Made by a program: the position numbers and the translations under genes
In this document: piece after piece, positions 8,603-17,918 of the stretch
Position numbering within the stretch: position 1 is the first letter of the stretch
Layout: the number at the start of each line of letters is the position of its first letter
The notes under the pieces: model-generated
What the model was told of the DNA's origin: nothing
What the model saw: only the letters and a program-made list of their open reading frames with translations
Database searches by the model: none
Assembly (NCBI RefSeq): GCF_000764225.1
Contig: NZ_JQED01000056.1
Coordinates: 172,233 to 236,232, forward strand
DNA from: Colwellia psychrerythraea
Lineage (GTDB): Bacteria; Pseudomonadota; Gammaproteobacteria; Enterobacterales; Alteromonadaceae
Length of the DNA: 64,000 nt
Reading direction: 5' to 3'

Positions 8603-10723
8603 TTACATTGTTGCCTGTATTGCGGTTAAGGCAATGGTATAAACAATATCATCAACTAAGGCACCTCGAGATAAGTCATTAACGGGTTTATTCATACCTT
8701 GTAACATTGGTCCAATACTTACTAAATCAGCAGAACGTTGTACTGCTTTATAAGTCGTGTTACCTGTGTTCAAGTCAGGGAAGATAAATACCGTTGCTTT
8801 ACCTGCTACAGGACTATTAGGTGCTTTTTTCTTGGCAACATTCTCCATAATAGCGGCATCATACTGAAGTGGCCCATCAATAATTAAGTCAGGTCGCTTA
8901 GCTTTAGCAATTTCAGTAGCCTTCGCTACTTTTTCTACATCAGCACCATGTCCTGATTTTCCAGTGCTGTAACTAATCATGGCCACTCTTGGTTCAATAT
9001 CAAATGCTCTTGCTGAATCCGCAGATTGAATGGCAATATCGGCTAATTGTTCAGCGTTAGGCTCAGGATTTATAGCACAATCACCATAAACCAGTACTTG
9101 ATCCGGTAACAACATAAAGAAAACCGAGGAAACTAATGAGCTTTCTGGCGCCGTTTTGACTAATTGTAAAGCAGGCCTAATTGTATTTGCCGTAGTATTG
9201 ACTGCGCCTGAGACAAGACCATCTACTTGGCCAAGTTGCAACATCATCGTCGATAAAACAACATTATCTTTTAAATTTTCTAAGGCGATAACATCCGTTA
9301 GACCCTTATTTTTTCGAAGTTCGACCATAGGTCCAACATAGTTTTCTCGAATGGAGTTGGGATCTGTTATCAATAAGTTATCAGGCAGATTAATACCTTG
9401 ATGTTCGGCAATCTGTAATATCTCTTCCTTGTTACCGATTAGTTGGCAGCGGGCAATATTACGTTCACAACAAATTGCAGCAGCTTTAATGGTTCGTATA
9501 TCGGTTCCTTCCGGTAAGACGATTAACTTATTTGCACGGCGAGCGAGCTCGGTTAATTTATGTCTAAAAGCAGGCGGAGATAATAAGTTATAGCTATTGT
9601 TTTTCGAGGTTAAACTTTCAAGCCAACTAGTACTTAAATTATCAGCAACATGCTGTTTTACTTTATCTTGTCTCTGGATATCATCTTGTGGTATTTCAGG
9701 ATTAAAGCCCATAATATGACGTGATGTTTGCCATGTGTCCCAAGGTACTGATAAAACGGGTAAACCAGCATCAAGTGCTTGTTTACATAATTCCCAGACT
9801 TGCTCTGACGGTTCAAAACCATTGGTTAAAATCAAACCACCTAATTTAGTACCATTTAAGGCAGATAAACAGGCGGCAATAATAATATCAGTACGGTCGC
9901 CAGGGGTAACAATGAGTCGACCGGGCACTAAGTAACTTACCAAGTTTGAAACGGTTCTGGCACAAAATGCAACACTACGAAAACGTCGATGTTCCATGTC
10001 GCCATTATTAATCACTTTCGCTTCAAGGTAGTTACTGATATCGCAGACACGTGGAGCGATGAGATCTATTTCCCACTGAACTGTGCCAAGTAAATCAAAA
10101 TGTCTGCCTTTAAAAATTGATAAATCTAACCAATGATTTAAATTAAAATCATTTTCTATAGCTTCTTCTTTTGGTAGTAAACCAAATTCTTCTTGATCTG
10201 GGCAATTCAGTTTGTTGATTACACAGCCAATAAGGTGATGATTCTTGATTCCACCATAGGTTTCGGCACTCACTTCAAGTCTATCTTCAAACTCTTCTGC
10301 ACTGTCATTGCCAGGGCTAGCAACCAAAACAATATTTGCACCAAGTGCTTGAGCTACATCACGATTAATACGACCAGCATAAGGCTGTCTTGGTGTAGGC
10401 ACTAAGCCTTCAATAATAATAACATCGTGATCTGCTTCAAATTCATTAAAATTAGCAACTATTTCTTCTAAGACGACATCGTGAAGACCATCCCCCATTT
10501 TACCTTCAACATAACTTAACGATACACTCGTACTGTTTTGAGATAGACTAATGGCATCTATGGTTTTATTTTTCTTAGCTAAGCTATTACGCGAAGGTTG
10601 GCTAATGGGTTTGAAATGTCCTACTTTAATCCCTTTTTGCTGACAAGCATGCAATAAACCTAACGATACGCTGGTTAAGCCGACACCTGATCCAACAGGG
10701 ATTAACATAATTCTATGTGGCAT
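8603..10723 (-). CDS. pta: Phosphate acetyltransferase (long, three-domain type)
   Basis: A 706-aa Pta that converts acetyl-CoA and phosphate to acetyl phosphate. It has the long enterobacterial layout: an N-terminal P-loop, BioD-like domain (PVGSGVGLTSVSLG), a middle DRTGG domain (TPGDRTDIIIAACLSAL) and a C-terminal PTA_PTB catalytic domain from about residue 385 (LTELARRANKLIVLPEGTDIRTIKAA). It starts 26 bp after ackA and ends the acetate operon. Confidence 0.96.
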   Translation of the reverse strand: MPHRIMLIPVGSGVGLTSVSLGLLHACQQKGIKVGHFKPISQPSRNSLAKKNKTIDAISLSQNSTSVSLSYVEGKMGDGLHDVVLEEIVANFNEFEADHDVIIIEGLVPTPRQPYAGRINRDVAQALGANIVLVASPGNDSAEEFEDRLEVSAETYGGIKNHHLIGCVINKLNCPDQEEFGLLPKEEAIENDFNLNHWLDLSIFKGRHFDLLGTVQWEIDLIAPRVCDISNYLEAKVINNGDMEHRRFRSVAFCARTVSNLVSYLVPGRLIVTPGDRTDIIIAACLSALNGTKLGGLILTNGFEPSEQVWELCKQALDAGLPVLSVPWDTWQTSRHIMGFNPEIPQDDIQRQDKVKQHVADNLSTSWLESLTSKNNSYNLLSPPAFRHKLTELARRANKLIVLPEGTDIRTIKAAAICCERNIARCQLIGNKEEILQIAEHQGINLPDNLLITDPNSIRENYVGPMVELRKNKGLTDVIALENLKDNVVLSTMMLQLGQVDGLVSGAVNTTANTIRPALQLVKTAPESSLVSSVFFMLLPDQVLVYGDCAINPEPNAEQLADIAIQSADSARAFDIEPRVAMISYSTGKSGHGADVEKVAKATEIAKAKRPDLIIDGPLQYDAAIMENVAKKKAPNSPVAGKATVFIFPDLNTGNTTYKAVQRSADLVSIGPMLQGMNKPVNDLSRGALVDDIVYTIALTAIQATM

Positions 10724-10749
10724 AAATTAAATCCTACTTATCTGTTTAT

Positions 10750-11988
10750 CTATTTGGCTAAATTTGAAAGTAACTGGGCAGACTGTTCGGCAATGACCCA
10801 TTCTTCGTTTGTTGCAATAACCCAACAAGCTCTAGAATCTGCAGCAGCAATATTGCCAGAAGCACCAAAGCGAGTGGATGCATTTTTCTCTTCATCTATT
10901 GAAAAGTTTAATAATGCCAATTGCTTAACAATTTCAGTACGTACCCAACTCGAGTTTTCTCCGATACCGCCAGTAAATATAAGTCCATCTAATTGCGTCA
11001 AGCTGGCACTATAAGAGGCAATTGTCTTGGCTATGCGATAACAGAAGACGGTTAATGCTAAGGTCGCTTGAGCATGATTACCCGCTAACATAGCTTCTTC
11101 CAAAGTCCGCCCATCATTGCTTAAGCCAGAAATGCCTAATAAACCACTCTCTTTATTGACTAATTTATCAACCTCAGCAATTGAGTAACCTAGATTCTCG
11201 ACTAGATGAAAAATAATACCAGTATCGAGATCGCCACAGCGGGTACCCATAATTACCCCTTCACCAGGTGTCATACCCATACTCGTATCAACACTTTCAC
11301 CATTTTTAATAACGGTGACACTACAACCGTTGCCTAAATGGGCGCTGATTAAATTACACTGCTCAAACGGTTTATTTAATTGCTCTGCTGCTTGTTTGGC
11401 CACAAAGTAATGACTCGTACCGTGGAAGCCGTAACGTCTTATGCCATGCTCTTTGTACAAAGAATAGGGAAGGCCATAAACATAAGCTTTATCGGGCATA
11501 CTTTGATGAAATGCTGTATCGAAAACGGCAACTTGTGGTAAATCTTTAAAGGCTGTTTGGCACGCTTTTATTCCAATTAAATTAGCAGGATTATGCAATG
11601 GTGCAAGTTTTGCTAATTGTTCAATTGCTTGCTCAACCTCTTGGGTAATTAGTGTTGGTTGTGAATATTGTTCACCACCATGAACCACACGGTGGCCAAC
11701 AGCGGTAATATCTTTGACTAAGTCAAGTTGTTGTAGTTGCTCTACTAAGACAGAAAGTGCTGTTTGATGATTAAACGGCTCGGGTAACTTATGGGCCTGT
11801 TTACCTCCGTTTATTTTGACAATGATTTTAGCATCTGAAGTGTGTAGGCACTCAGCTAAGCCTGATAAAAGTGTTTCACCGCTTAGTGGTTTTATCAAAG
11901 AAAATTTAACAGAAGAGCTGCCACAATTGATTACTAAAGTTGCACTAGTACTTGCAGGCTCTGTGCCGAAGGGGGTTTGTTGAGTCAT
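10750..11988 (-). CDS. ackA: Acetate kinase
   Basis: A 412-aa acetokinase of the ASKHA fold that makes acetate and ATP from acetyl phosphate. Signature stretches are NCGSSSVKFSL (about 21-31), HRVVHGGE, VFDTAFHQSMP, RRYGFHGTSH and LGNGCSVTVIKNG. It has an N-terminal extension of about 15 residues (MTQQTPFGTEPASTS) compared with the usual start just before the NCGSSS strand. It is the first gene of ackA-pta and divergent from yfbV, an order shared with enterobacteria. Confidence 0.96.
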   Translation of the reverse strand: MTQQTPFGTEPASTSATLVINCGSSSVKFSLIKPLSGETLLSGLAECLHTSDAKIIVKINGGKQAHKLPEPFNHQTALSVLVEQLQQLDLVKDITAVGHRVVHGGEQYSQPTLITQEVEQAIEQLAKLAPLHNPANLIGIKACQTAFKDLPQVAVFDTAFHQSMPDKAYVYGLPYSLYKEHGIRRYGFHGTSHYFVAKQAAEQLNKPFEQCNLISAHLGNGCSVTVIKNGESVDTSMGMTPGEGVIMGTRCGDLDTGIIFHLVENLGYSIAEVDKLVNKESGLLGISGLSNDGRTLEEAMLAGNHAQATLALTVFCYRIAKTIASYSASLTQLDGLIFTGGIGENSSWVRTEIVKQLALLNFSIDEEKNASTRFGASGNIAAADSRACWVIATNEEWVIAEQSAQLLSNLAK

Positions 11989-12249
11989 GTTTGTTATCTT
12001 TTAAAATTGAAAAGTTATCGAATAATTATAGCAATAATAATATTGTCGGCATTATATCGATGCTGTTAAGTAGAAATCTTGATGCAATGCAATAAAATGA
12101 TTTATTTTACCCTTTAATGATTGTTATTCGTAATAAAAGTGTAGTTATATCTACAGTTGTTGTTTAATTAGCCGTACTAAACAAGCCGTATGTGTCAGAG
12201 TTCGTTTAGAATGCTAGCGGGTATAGAGACTAGCTGCTATAGTAATGGT

Positions 12250-12750
12250 ATGAATATCTCAGTAGTACAACTCATTAAATTGGGTCAAAAATACCTATCT
12301 CTTTGGCCAGACAAACCCGAATTATCTCAGTATTTTGAAGATTATCGAGGTGTGCAAAGTGCGCGATTTGTTTGCCGATATTTTCCTGCTTTAGCCATGT
12401 TTACTTTTATAATGCAGTTATATGTTGCTTCAGGCTATCCCCTTGGACAAGGCTCTATTAGTAATGCACTAAACGCGCTACCTCAAGCACTTGTTTATGG
12501 GTTGTTCTTAATAAGTATACCTGTCCAAGCCCTAGTTTTTTCAGGGGTTAAAGCTGATAAGTTATTACCACCATCTCTAGCCTCTTGGTATCACAGCGGT
12601 TTAGAAAAGGTCCAACAGCAAGTCGCTGAGCAAAGTCAGCGTAACAATAACGATAACAACAATACCGCTATTGCAAAATTAGCGAAATATAAACCTCGGT
12701 ATATCGATCTTGCTCAGCTTTTACAGTTAACATTCGCTACAACAAAGTAG
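12250..12750 (+). CDS. yfbV: YfbV family (UPF0208/DUF412) membrane protein
   Basis: The protein starts MNISVVQLIKLGQKYLSLWP and has two membrane segments (about residues 40-60 and 75-95), with a conserved LPPSLASWYH motif after them. This fits YfbV, linked in E. coli to insulation of the terminus macrodomain. The open frame extends upstream to 12190, but the family starts just before the G-Q-x-Y motif, so I chose the ATG at 12250. Divergence from ackA-pta is conserved in gammaproteobacteria. The C-terminal tail after residue 115 is polar and Asn-rich. Confidence 0.85.
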   Translation: MNISVVQLIKLGQKYLSLWPDKPELSQYFEDYRGVQSARFVCRYFPALAMFTFIMQLYVASGYPLGQGSISNALNALPQALVYGLFLISIPVQALVFSGVKADKLLPPSLASWYHSGLEKVQQQVAEQSQRNNNDNNNTAIAKLAKYKPRYIDLAQLLQLTFATTK

Positions 12751-12753
12751 TTA

Positions 12754-12947
12754 ACCTGAGCTCGGCTTAATAAATTATTCTCTAGCAACTACTTTTACTG
12801 ACTTCTGCGTTAAATTCACTTGCAATAGACTCGCTATTGACGCGTCAATTTGCTTTGAATTAAGCAAAACTATCTAGCCAGAGATACATTGAAATGTTTA
12901 ATCTATATATTTCAGTAAGTTAAAGGTATCTTAAACCGAGTTCAGGT
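12754..12947 (+). repeat. Small inverted-repeat element (MITE family 1), copy A
   Basis: This 194-bp non-coding element has terminal inverted repeats (ACCTGAGCTCGG / CCGAGTTCAGGT) and is flanked on both sides by TAGTTA, which looks like a 6-bp target duplication. A second copy lies at 45545-45737 in the opposite orientation. The two are alignable along their full length, with shared internal blocks such as CTTCTGCGTTAAATT and CTTGCAATAGAC. It sits between yfbV and rlmA (convergent genes). There is no open frame, so any transposase acts in trans. Confidence 0.85.
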
Positions 12948-12962
12948 TAGTTAACCTAAAGC

Positions 12963-13796
12963 TTAATGTGTCTTTTGATACAAACGTAAAACAAAGTCTG
13001 CTTGGCAGTTAAATTGTTTTTGTTGTTTCAATTGCTCAATTACTTCTTCGCTGGCTTTAAAGGCAAAGGGCGTCATCGCTAACAAGTTTAATACATCATT
13101 ACTGTCAGTGAAATTCATCGGGTAATTTAGTCGTTGTTCTTCAACTAAGGTTAATTGCTCAATGACTTGCTTAGTCGTATCATGCTTATTGGCTTGGCGA
13201 TATATCATCGATTTAAGTTCAAATAAATGATTGTCGGCGGGAGTCACCGTTAAAAAATAGCCATTTTTTTGCAAAATACGGCTAAATTCATTTTCTAAAA
13301 TGGGGGCATAGACACTATAAACCCAGCCAAATTGCTCATTGGCGTAAGGTAAATCAGAGAGAGTAGCGACGCTAAAAAAGCAATTTTGATAACGTTTTGC
13401 CGCAATCTTTATAGTTTCTTTAGCAATATCTACACCGTATACAGTGTTATGCTCAGTTTTATGTTGATGAGTGTAAAAACCTTCACCACAACCTGCATCA
13501 AAAATGGCTGCTTTTTTATCGCCATATTTTTGGTATAACGCAAGCATACTGTCTACTAAGGGTTGGTAATACCCCTTATCTAGAAACGCGCGTCTAGCTT
13601 GCACCATTGCTTTGTTATCGCCGGGCTCTTTGGAGTGCTTAAATTGCACTGGCAATAAGTTTACATAGCCTTGTTTTGCTTGATCAAAGCTATGATTATT
13701 ATCACAACGGTAAGTCTTTTCTGTGAGCATTAAAGCTTGCTGGCAAAGAGGGCAACGGTATTGGGCTATTTCTTTAGTAGAGATGTCAGTATGCAT
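12963..13796 (-). CDS. rlmA: 23S rRNA (guanine(745)-N(1))-methyltransferase
   Basis: A 277-aa SAM-dependent methyltransferase. It has an N-terminal zinc finger (Cys15, Cys18, Cys31, His35 in YRCPLCQQ...YRCDNNHSFD), the linker motif QGYVNLLPVQFKHSKEPGD, and SAM motif I IFDAGCGEGFY. These match RlmA (RrmA), which methylates G745 of 23S rRNA. The open frame extends six bases upstream through a TTG, but the ATG at 13796 is the natural start, with AAGG about 9 nt before it. It lies 12 bp after xthA and is probably co-transcribed with it. Confidence 0.9.
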   Translation of the reverse strand: MHTDISTKEIAQYRCPLCQQALMLTEKTYRCDNNHSFDQAKQGYVNLLPVQFKHSKEPGDNKAMVQARRAFLDKGYYQPLVDSMLALYQKYGDKKAAIFDAGCGEGFYTHQHKTEHNTVYGVDIAKETIKIAAKRYQNCFFSVATLSDLPYANEQFGWVYSVYAPILENEFSRILQKNGYFLTVTPADNHLFELKSMIYRQANKHDTTKQVIEQLTLVEEQRLNYPMNFTDSNDVLNLLAMTPFAFKASEEVIEQLKQQKQFNCQADFVLRLYQKTH

Positions 13797-13808
13797 TAAC
13801 AATAAACC

Positions 13809-14615
13809 TTATGAAAATGTTGACCAAATAGGCGCATGATCTGAAGGCTTTTCAATACCACGTAATTCGTAATCTATATCAGCTTCAATGCATTGCTCGG
13901 CCATATTTTTGGTTGCTAATACCACATCAATACGAAGACCACGATTGTCATCAAAACCACGCGATCGATAATCAAACCAAGAGTAACGCTCAGTAGTATC
14001 GGGATGTAATTGACGGAAAGTATCAACAAAGCCCCAATCCATTAACCTTGTTAACCATTCTCTTTCTTCAGGTTGGAAAGAACATTTACCGCTTTTTAAC
14101 CAACGTTTACGGTTGACTTCGCCAATACCTATATCAAGATCAAGTGGTGAAATATTGATATCACCCATCACTACAACATTTTCGTCTTTCACATGATTGT
14201 CATTAAGGTAAGTCATTAAATCTTTATAGAATTTTCTTTTATAAGGATACTTTGTTTCGTGGCTAATATTTTCGCCTTGTGGAAAATAGCCATTTAATAC
14301 GGTTACTTGCTCACCTTTGTCATCGGTTGTTGTCACCATAATCATTCGACGTTGAGCTTCATCATCATCGCTAGGAAACCCACGTTGTACTGACTGAGCT
14401 TCTTTTTTACATAACATAGCAACGCCATAATGGGCTTTTTGACCATGAAAATAGACATGGTAACCCATAGCTTCAACCGCCTCTTGTGGGAAAGCTTCAT
14501 CATGTACTTTAATTTCTTGTAAGCCAATAATATCAGGTTGATGCTTATCGATAATCGCTTGCAGTTGGTGAAGACGAGCTCGAAGGCCGTTAATATTAAA
14601 AGAGATAATTTTCAT
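13809..14615 (-). CDS. xthA: Exodeoxyribonuclease III
   Basis: A 268-aa AP endonuclease/3'-exonuclease of the EEP fold, used in base excision repair. Key residues are visible: Asn7 (SFNINGLRAR), Glu34 (GLQEIKV), the GDINISPLDLD catalytic Asp-Asn pair near residue 151, and the C-terminal SDHAPIW with the catalytic His. Length equals E. coli XthA. It is the first gene of the xthA-rlmA pair. Confidence 0.95.
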   Translation of the reverse strand: MKIISFNINGLRARLHQLQAIIDKHQPDIIGLQEIKVHDEAFPQEAVEAMGYHVYFHGQKAHYGVAMLCKKEAQSVQRGFPSDDDEAQRRMIMVTTTDDKGEQVTVLNGYFPQGENISHETKYPYKRKFYKDLMTYLNDNHVKDENVVVMGDINISPLDLDIGIGEVNRKRWLKSGKCSFQPEEREWLTRLMDWGFVDTFRQLHPDTTERYSWFDYRSRGFDDNRGLRIDVVLATKNMAEQCIEADIDYELRGIEKPSDHAPIWSTFS

Positions 14616-14946
14616 AGTATTCCTAAAGGCGTTTAGCTAACAATACTCTTAAGTATTGTTTGGTAATATCATTCGCAAAAAGAAGTGTGTACTGTCTTAT
14701 ACGAACAGCTACAAAGTAAGGCAATGATCTTGCGTGTTTATCTTACTTCTCGCAAGTTTTATTTTTCACACCCTGTTATAAAATGTAATTTATTCGTAAC
14801 AACTGGTAGAGCCTATTGTTTAACCGTAATAACTTGTTTAAGCTAACCCTAAATGAGTAGCACACTATTGAAAACTGTTAATACAGTTATTAAAACAGTT
14901 ATTTATCAATTTACATTAAGAACACGTAATAAATAAGGAAATGAAC
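14616..14946. other. 331-bp intergenic region between xthA and the rstA-like gene
   Basis: This gap separates divergent genes and should carry both promoters. Its right part holds the repeats annotated at 14873-14903. I see no open frame or terminator hairpin. Confidence 0.4.
14873..14903 (+). promoter_or_regulatory. Repeated ACAGTTATT motifs upstream of the response regulator gene
   Basis: Two direct copies of ACAGTTATT start 12 bp apart (14883 and 14895). The first forms part of an inverted pair AACTGT-TAAT-ACAGTT (14873-14888). OmpR-type regulators bind direct repeats spaced by about one helical turn, and this lies 44-75 bp before the start codon, so it may be an autoregulatory site. No experiment or family consensus is claimed. 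Confidence 0.35.
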
Positions 14947-15663
14947 ATGCCAGATAGTAACTCAAGCGTAAAAAAAATATTATTGGTTGAAGATGACCGT
15001 CAACTGTCCGATTTAGTCACTGATTTTTTAACAAGTGAAGGCTTTCATGTTAAACAAGAGTTTCGTGGTGACACAGTTGCCAAACGAGTGAAGCTATTTT
15101 CTCCAGACCTTATTATTTTAGATGTCATGTTGCCCGGTAAAGATGGTTTTGGTGTTTGTCGTGATTTACGTCCAGATTTTAATGGCCCAGTCTTAATGTT
15201 AACCGCCAAAGGCACTGATTTTGATCAAGTACTTGGTTTAGAAATTGGTGCTGATGATTATGTGATTAAACCTGTAGAGCCTCGTGTTTTACTCGCACGA
15301 GTCAATGCTTTGTTGCGCCGTGGAGAATTGCCAAATCAGAGTGAAGAAAAAGGTGAGATCACCTGTGGTAGCTTATATATTAATAAAGCGTCTCGTAAAG
15401 TGACTTTACAAAATGAAAATGTTGACTTAACTAGCCAAGAATTTGATTTATTATGGTTACTAGCAGGTAAGTCGGGTGAAGTGCAAAATCGAGATTATAT
15501 TTATAAAGCGGTAATTGGTCGTGAATATGATGGGTTAGACAGAAGTGTTGATGTGCGAATTTCTCGTTTACGTAAAAAACTACATGATAGTACTGATACG
15601 CCATTTAGAATCAAAACAATTTGGGGTCAAGGTTACTTATTTGTTCCTGATGCTTGGAACTAG
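14947..15663 (+). CDS. rstA: OmpR-family response regulator (RstA-like)
   Basis: A 238-aa regulator with an N-terminal receiver domain (acidic pair Asp16-Asp17, phosphorylated Asp59 in LIILDVMLPG, conserved Lys in DDYVIKPV) and a C-terminal winged helix (from about residue 137, ending RIKTIWGQGYLFVPDAWN). The closest pattern I recognise is RstA. The open frame has ATG at both 14941 and 14947; AAGGA lies one base before the first but seven before the second, so 14947 is chosen. The kinase gene follows after 128 bp that include a terminator-like hairpin. Confidence 0.82.
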   Translation: MPDSNSSVKKILLVEDDRQLSDLVTDFLTSEGFHVKQEFRGDTVAKRVKLFSPDLIILDVMLPGKDGFGVCRDLRPDFNGPVLMLTAKGTDFDQVLGLEIGADDYVIKPVEPRVLLARVNALLRRGELPNQSEEKGEITCGSLYINKASRKVTLQNENVDLTSQEFDLLWLLAGKSGEVQNRDYIYKAVIGREYDGLDRSVDVRISRLRKKLHDSTDTPFRIKTIWGQGYLFVPDAWN

Positions 15664-15705
15664 TTTTCGAGCATTATATTACTGCGAAGATATACAGAAT
15701 ATATT

Positions 15706-15750
15706 AAGGCTTTGTTTCCCCATACGGTCGGAATAACAAAGCCTTTTTCT
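15706..15750 (+). terminator. Hairpin terminator between the response regulator and kinase genes
   Basis: Perfect 11-bp arms (AAGGCTTTGTT / AACAAAGCCTT) with an 18-nt loop, followed by TTTCTT. It should reduce read-through from rstA into the kinase gene, so the pair may be expressed unequally or the kinase may have its own promoter. Confidence 0.75.
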
Positions 15751-15791
15751 TAAGCTCATTTATACTACATTTTCTTGAATAAGGTGCGTTG

Positions 15792-17078
15792 ATGAAGTTA
15801 GGTCGTTCGTTTTTCAATCTCTATTTTTTTATTATCTCCACATTTATCATCTTTTCTTGGGCACTGGATGAAGTATGGAACTCGTATCTTGAGCAAGATA
15901 TAGAGTCTTATACGGGTTATAAAACCTTGATGATGGCTACAGGTGACTATGTTCAAAAGCACCCTAAAGAAGAATGGGAAGAAATAATTGCCGGTGCAGC
16001 CAAACGGTGGGAGTTGCCTTTAAAATTAGTCTCTCTAGCTGAGGTCGAAGCCATAGATCACACAGATCACAATGCTTTACCGCACTCAAATGCACATATT
16101 TATTATTTTGACGACCAAGTAATTATTCATTATTTACTCAAAGATAGTGAGTCAGTCATAACGTTAGGCCCTGCGAAAATGCCAACAAGGCCAAGAGTCA
16201 AAGCGACTTACCGGGTTATGATTTTAGCGACCTTTGGTATTGTTATTTTCATTTGGTTATGGCCTATGTCTCGCGACTTGGAACTGCTGAAAAGAGCAAC
16301 AAGAGATTTTGGTCAAGGACAGTTTGATAGTAAGGCACCCGCGGCCAAATCAACCATGATAGCGCCTATGATAGCGTCTTTTAATATGATGGCAGCAAGA
16401 ATAAAGCGACTTATTGAAGCACATAAAGAGTTAACTAATGCGGTTTCACATGAATTAAGAACCCCCTTAGCACGGACTAAATTTGCCTTACAAATGTTAG
16501 ACTCAATCAAAGATGACGAAAAGCGTGCCAAATATCAAAAGCAAATTAGTAATGATGTTTGTGAGCTGGAAGAATTGATCAATGAAATGCTTATTTACGC
16601 TGCTTTTGATAACGACAAACCAGAACTTAATTTTACCAGCACTAATTTGAATGATTTAGTGAAATTCCAAATAGCCAGTCATGACCAATTTGTTAACTCG
16701 ATAGAACTTGTTAACACTATGCCGGACAGCTACGTTTGTTGTGACGGCCACTTTATCGATAGGGCGGTAAATAACTTTATCAGTAACGCTATTAAATACG
16801 GTAATGATAAAGTCAGGGTTACTCTTGCTATTGAGAATGACCAATGCATTATCTGTGTGGAAGATAATGGTGATGGGGTCTCAGATGAATTCAAACAAGT
16901 CATTTTTGATGCGTTCTCACGTGGAGATCAATCAAGAAACCGTGAAACAGGTGGGTTTGGCCTTGGGTTAGCGATTGTAGCTCGTATTATGGAGTGGCAT
17001 CAAGGTCACGCCTCTATTGGAGATAGCGAACTTGGTGGCGCAGCGTTTACATTGACTTGGCCTGTAAAAATGAGTTAG
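15792..17078 (+). CDS. rstB: Sensor histidine kinase (RstB-like)
   Basis: A 428-aa inner-membrane kinase. Transmembrane helix 1 is near residues 7-25, followed by a periplasmic region of about 110 residues and helix 2 (VMILATFGIVIFIWLWP, about 140-156). Then come HAMP, a HisKA domain with His220 in AVSHELRTPLART, and a HATPase domain with N box (NFISNAIKYG), G1 (VEDNGDGV) and G2 (GGFGLGLAIV). The layout and HAMP/HisKA sequence resemble RstB. ATG 15792 is chosen over a TTG one codon upstream because AAGG at 15781-15784 is better spaced for it. The cognate regulator is the gene just upstream. Confidence 0.85.
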   Translation: MKLGRSFFNLYFFIISTFIIFSWALDEVWNSYLEQDIESYTGYKTLMMATGDYVQKHPKEEWEEIIAGAAKRWELPLKLVSLAEVEAIDHTDHNALPHSNAHIYYFDDQVIIHYLLKDSESVITLGPAKMPTRPRVKATYRVMILATFGIVIFIWLWPMSRDLELLKRATRDFGQGQFDSKAPAAKSTMIAPMIASFNMMAARIKRLIEAHKELTNAVSHELRTPLARTKFALQMLDSIKDDEKRAKYQKQISNDVCELEELINEMLIYAAFDNDKPELNFTSTNLNDLVKFQIASHDQFVNSIELVNTMPDSYVCCDGHFIDRAVNNFISNAIKYGNDKVRVTLAIENDQCIICVEDNGDGVSDEFKQVIFDAFSRGDQSRNRETGGFGLGLAIVARIMEWHQGHASIGDSELGGAAFTLTWPVKMS

Positions 17079-17103
17079 TTCACCTTTGAGTTAACTCGAT
17101 ATT

Positions 17104-17136
17104 CTAGGGTAATAATTGATTAAATAATTACCCTAG
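17104..17136 (+). terminator. Stem-loop after the kinase gene
   Basis: Ten-base arms CTAGGGTAAT / ATTACCCTAG with an AT-rich loop, 26 bp after the stop. The downstream stretch GATTTATTGT is only weakly T-rich, so it may be an inefficient terminator. Confidence 0.5.
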
Positions 17137-17231
17137 GATTTATTGTAAATTTTTTGCCTTTTTGACTAAATGTTTTTTATATTCAGCCGATAACTTAATT
17201 ATCAAAGCACCGATAAATAAGTGAATACGCA

Positions 17232-17903
17232 TTGACAGTAGAGCTTTCACAACAGTTTTCAACAAATAACACCTCACAGAGTAATGACGTGATAAAGAAC
17301 AGTGCAGGGCTTTTAGCCGCTGATTTTTCATCGACTAACGTTTTACTTCATGAGTTGCAGCTTGGTGAGCAACTAAATGAAAGTGTTGAACAAACTCGTC
17401 GTGCTGACTTTAGCTTGATGTTGGCTATGTTAGCGGAAGATGTCCGTGAACAAAGCCAATTTTTGTTACCGAAAACACAAGAGGTAACACCTGCTGATTT
17501 GTCGAATGTTGCTTTGAGAAAACAATTTAATCTCCCGGAACGAGCTGCATTAGCATTAACCACGCCGAATGATGTTTCACAATTTAATCAGGCTCAATCT
17601 CTTGTCGATAATGACCTTGCTAATATACATTTAACCAATGCTATGATGCCGAAACCGTTAGCGTTTCGTGATGATAAAAAACATATTGAAACGCAAGTGT
17701 TGGAAAATACAAGTTTATTTACTCAGATAAAACATAAACAAGCAGCTAAAGCATGCCAAATAAAGTGTAGTCAATTAGCACAAAATCAATCTACTGCTGC
17801 AATTGAAACAGATAAGCCGCTTAGTCAGCCTTTAAACTTTAATGCTAAAGCATGGTTAGACGGCATTCAACAGTCTTTAGTTAAAGCACCACTACTAAAC
17901 TGA
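17232..17903 (+). CDS. VC2046/SO_2500 family protein
   Basis: About 223 aa. The block RRADFSLMLAMLAEDVREQSQFLLP (residues 56-80) resembles the gammaproteobacterial VC2046/SO_2500 family of unknown function. The rest is Gln/Asn-rich and poorly structured. No ATG is available at the 5' end: the open frame begins after a TAA at 17214 and offers TTG at 17232 (used here) or GTG at 17286. Neither has a strong Shine-Dalgarno sequence, so the start is uncertain. Confidence 0.6.
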   Translation: MTVELSQQFSTNNTSQSNDVIKNSAGLLAADFSSTNVLLHELQLGEQLNESVEQTRRADFSLMLAMLAEDVREQSQFLLPKTQEVTPADLSNVALRKQFNLPERAALALTTPNDVSQFNQAQSLVDNDLANIHLTNAMMPKPLAFRDDKKHIETQVLENTSLFTQIKHKQAAKACQIKCSQLAQNQSTAAIETDKPLSQPLNFNAKAWLDGIQQSLVKAPLLN

Positions 17904-17918
17904 ATAATACCAAACGGA

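Noticed and set aside
10715..11014. 99-codon rightward frame opposite ackA
   Set aside because: Antisense shadow of a well-supported ackA.
17140..17331. 63-codon leftward frame overlapping the VC2046-like gene start
   Set aside because: Overlaps a terminator-like stem and the start of a better-supported gene; composition is not protein-like.
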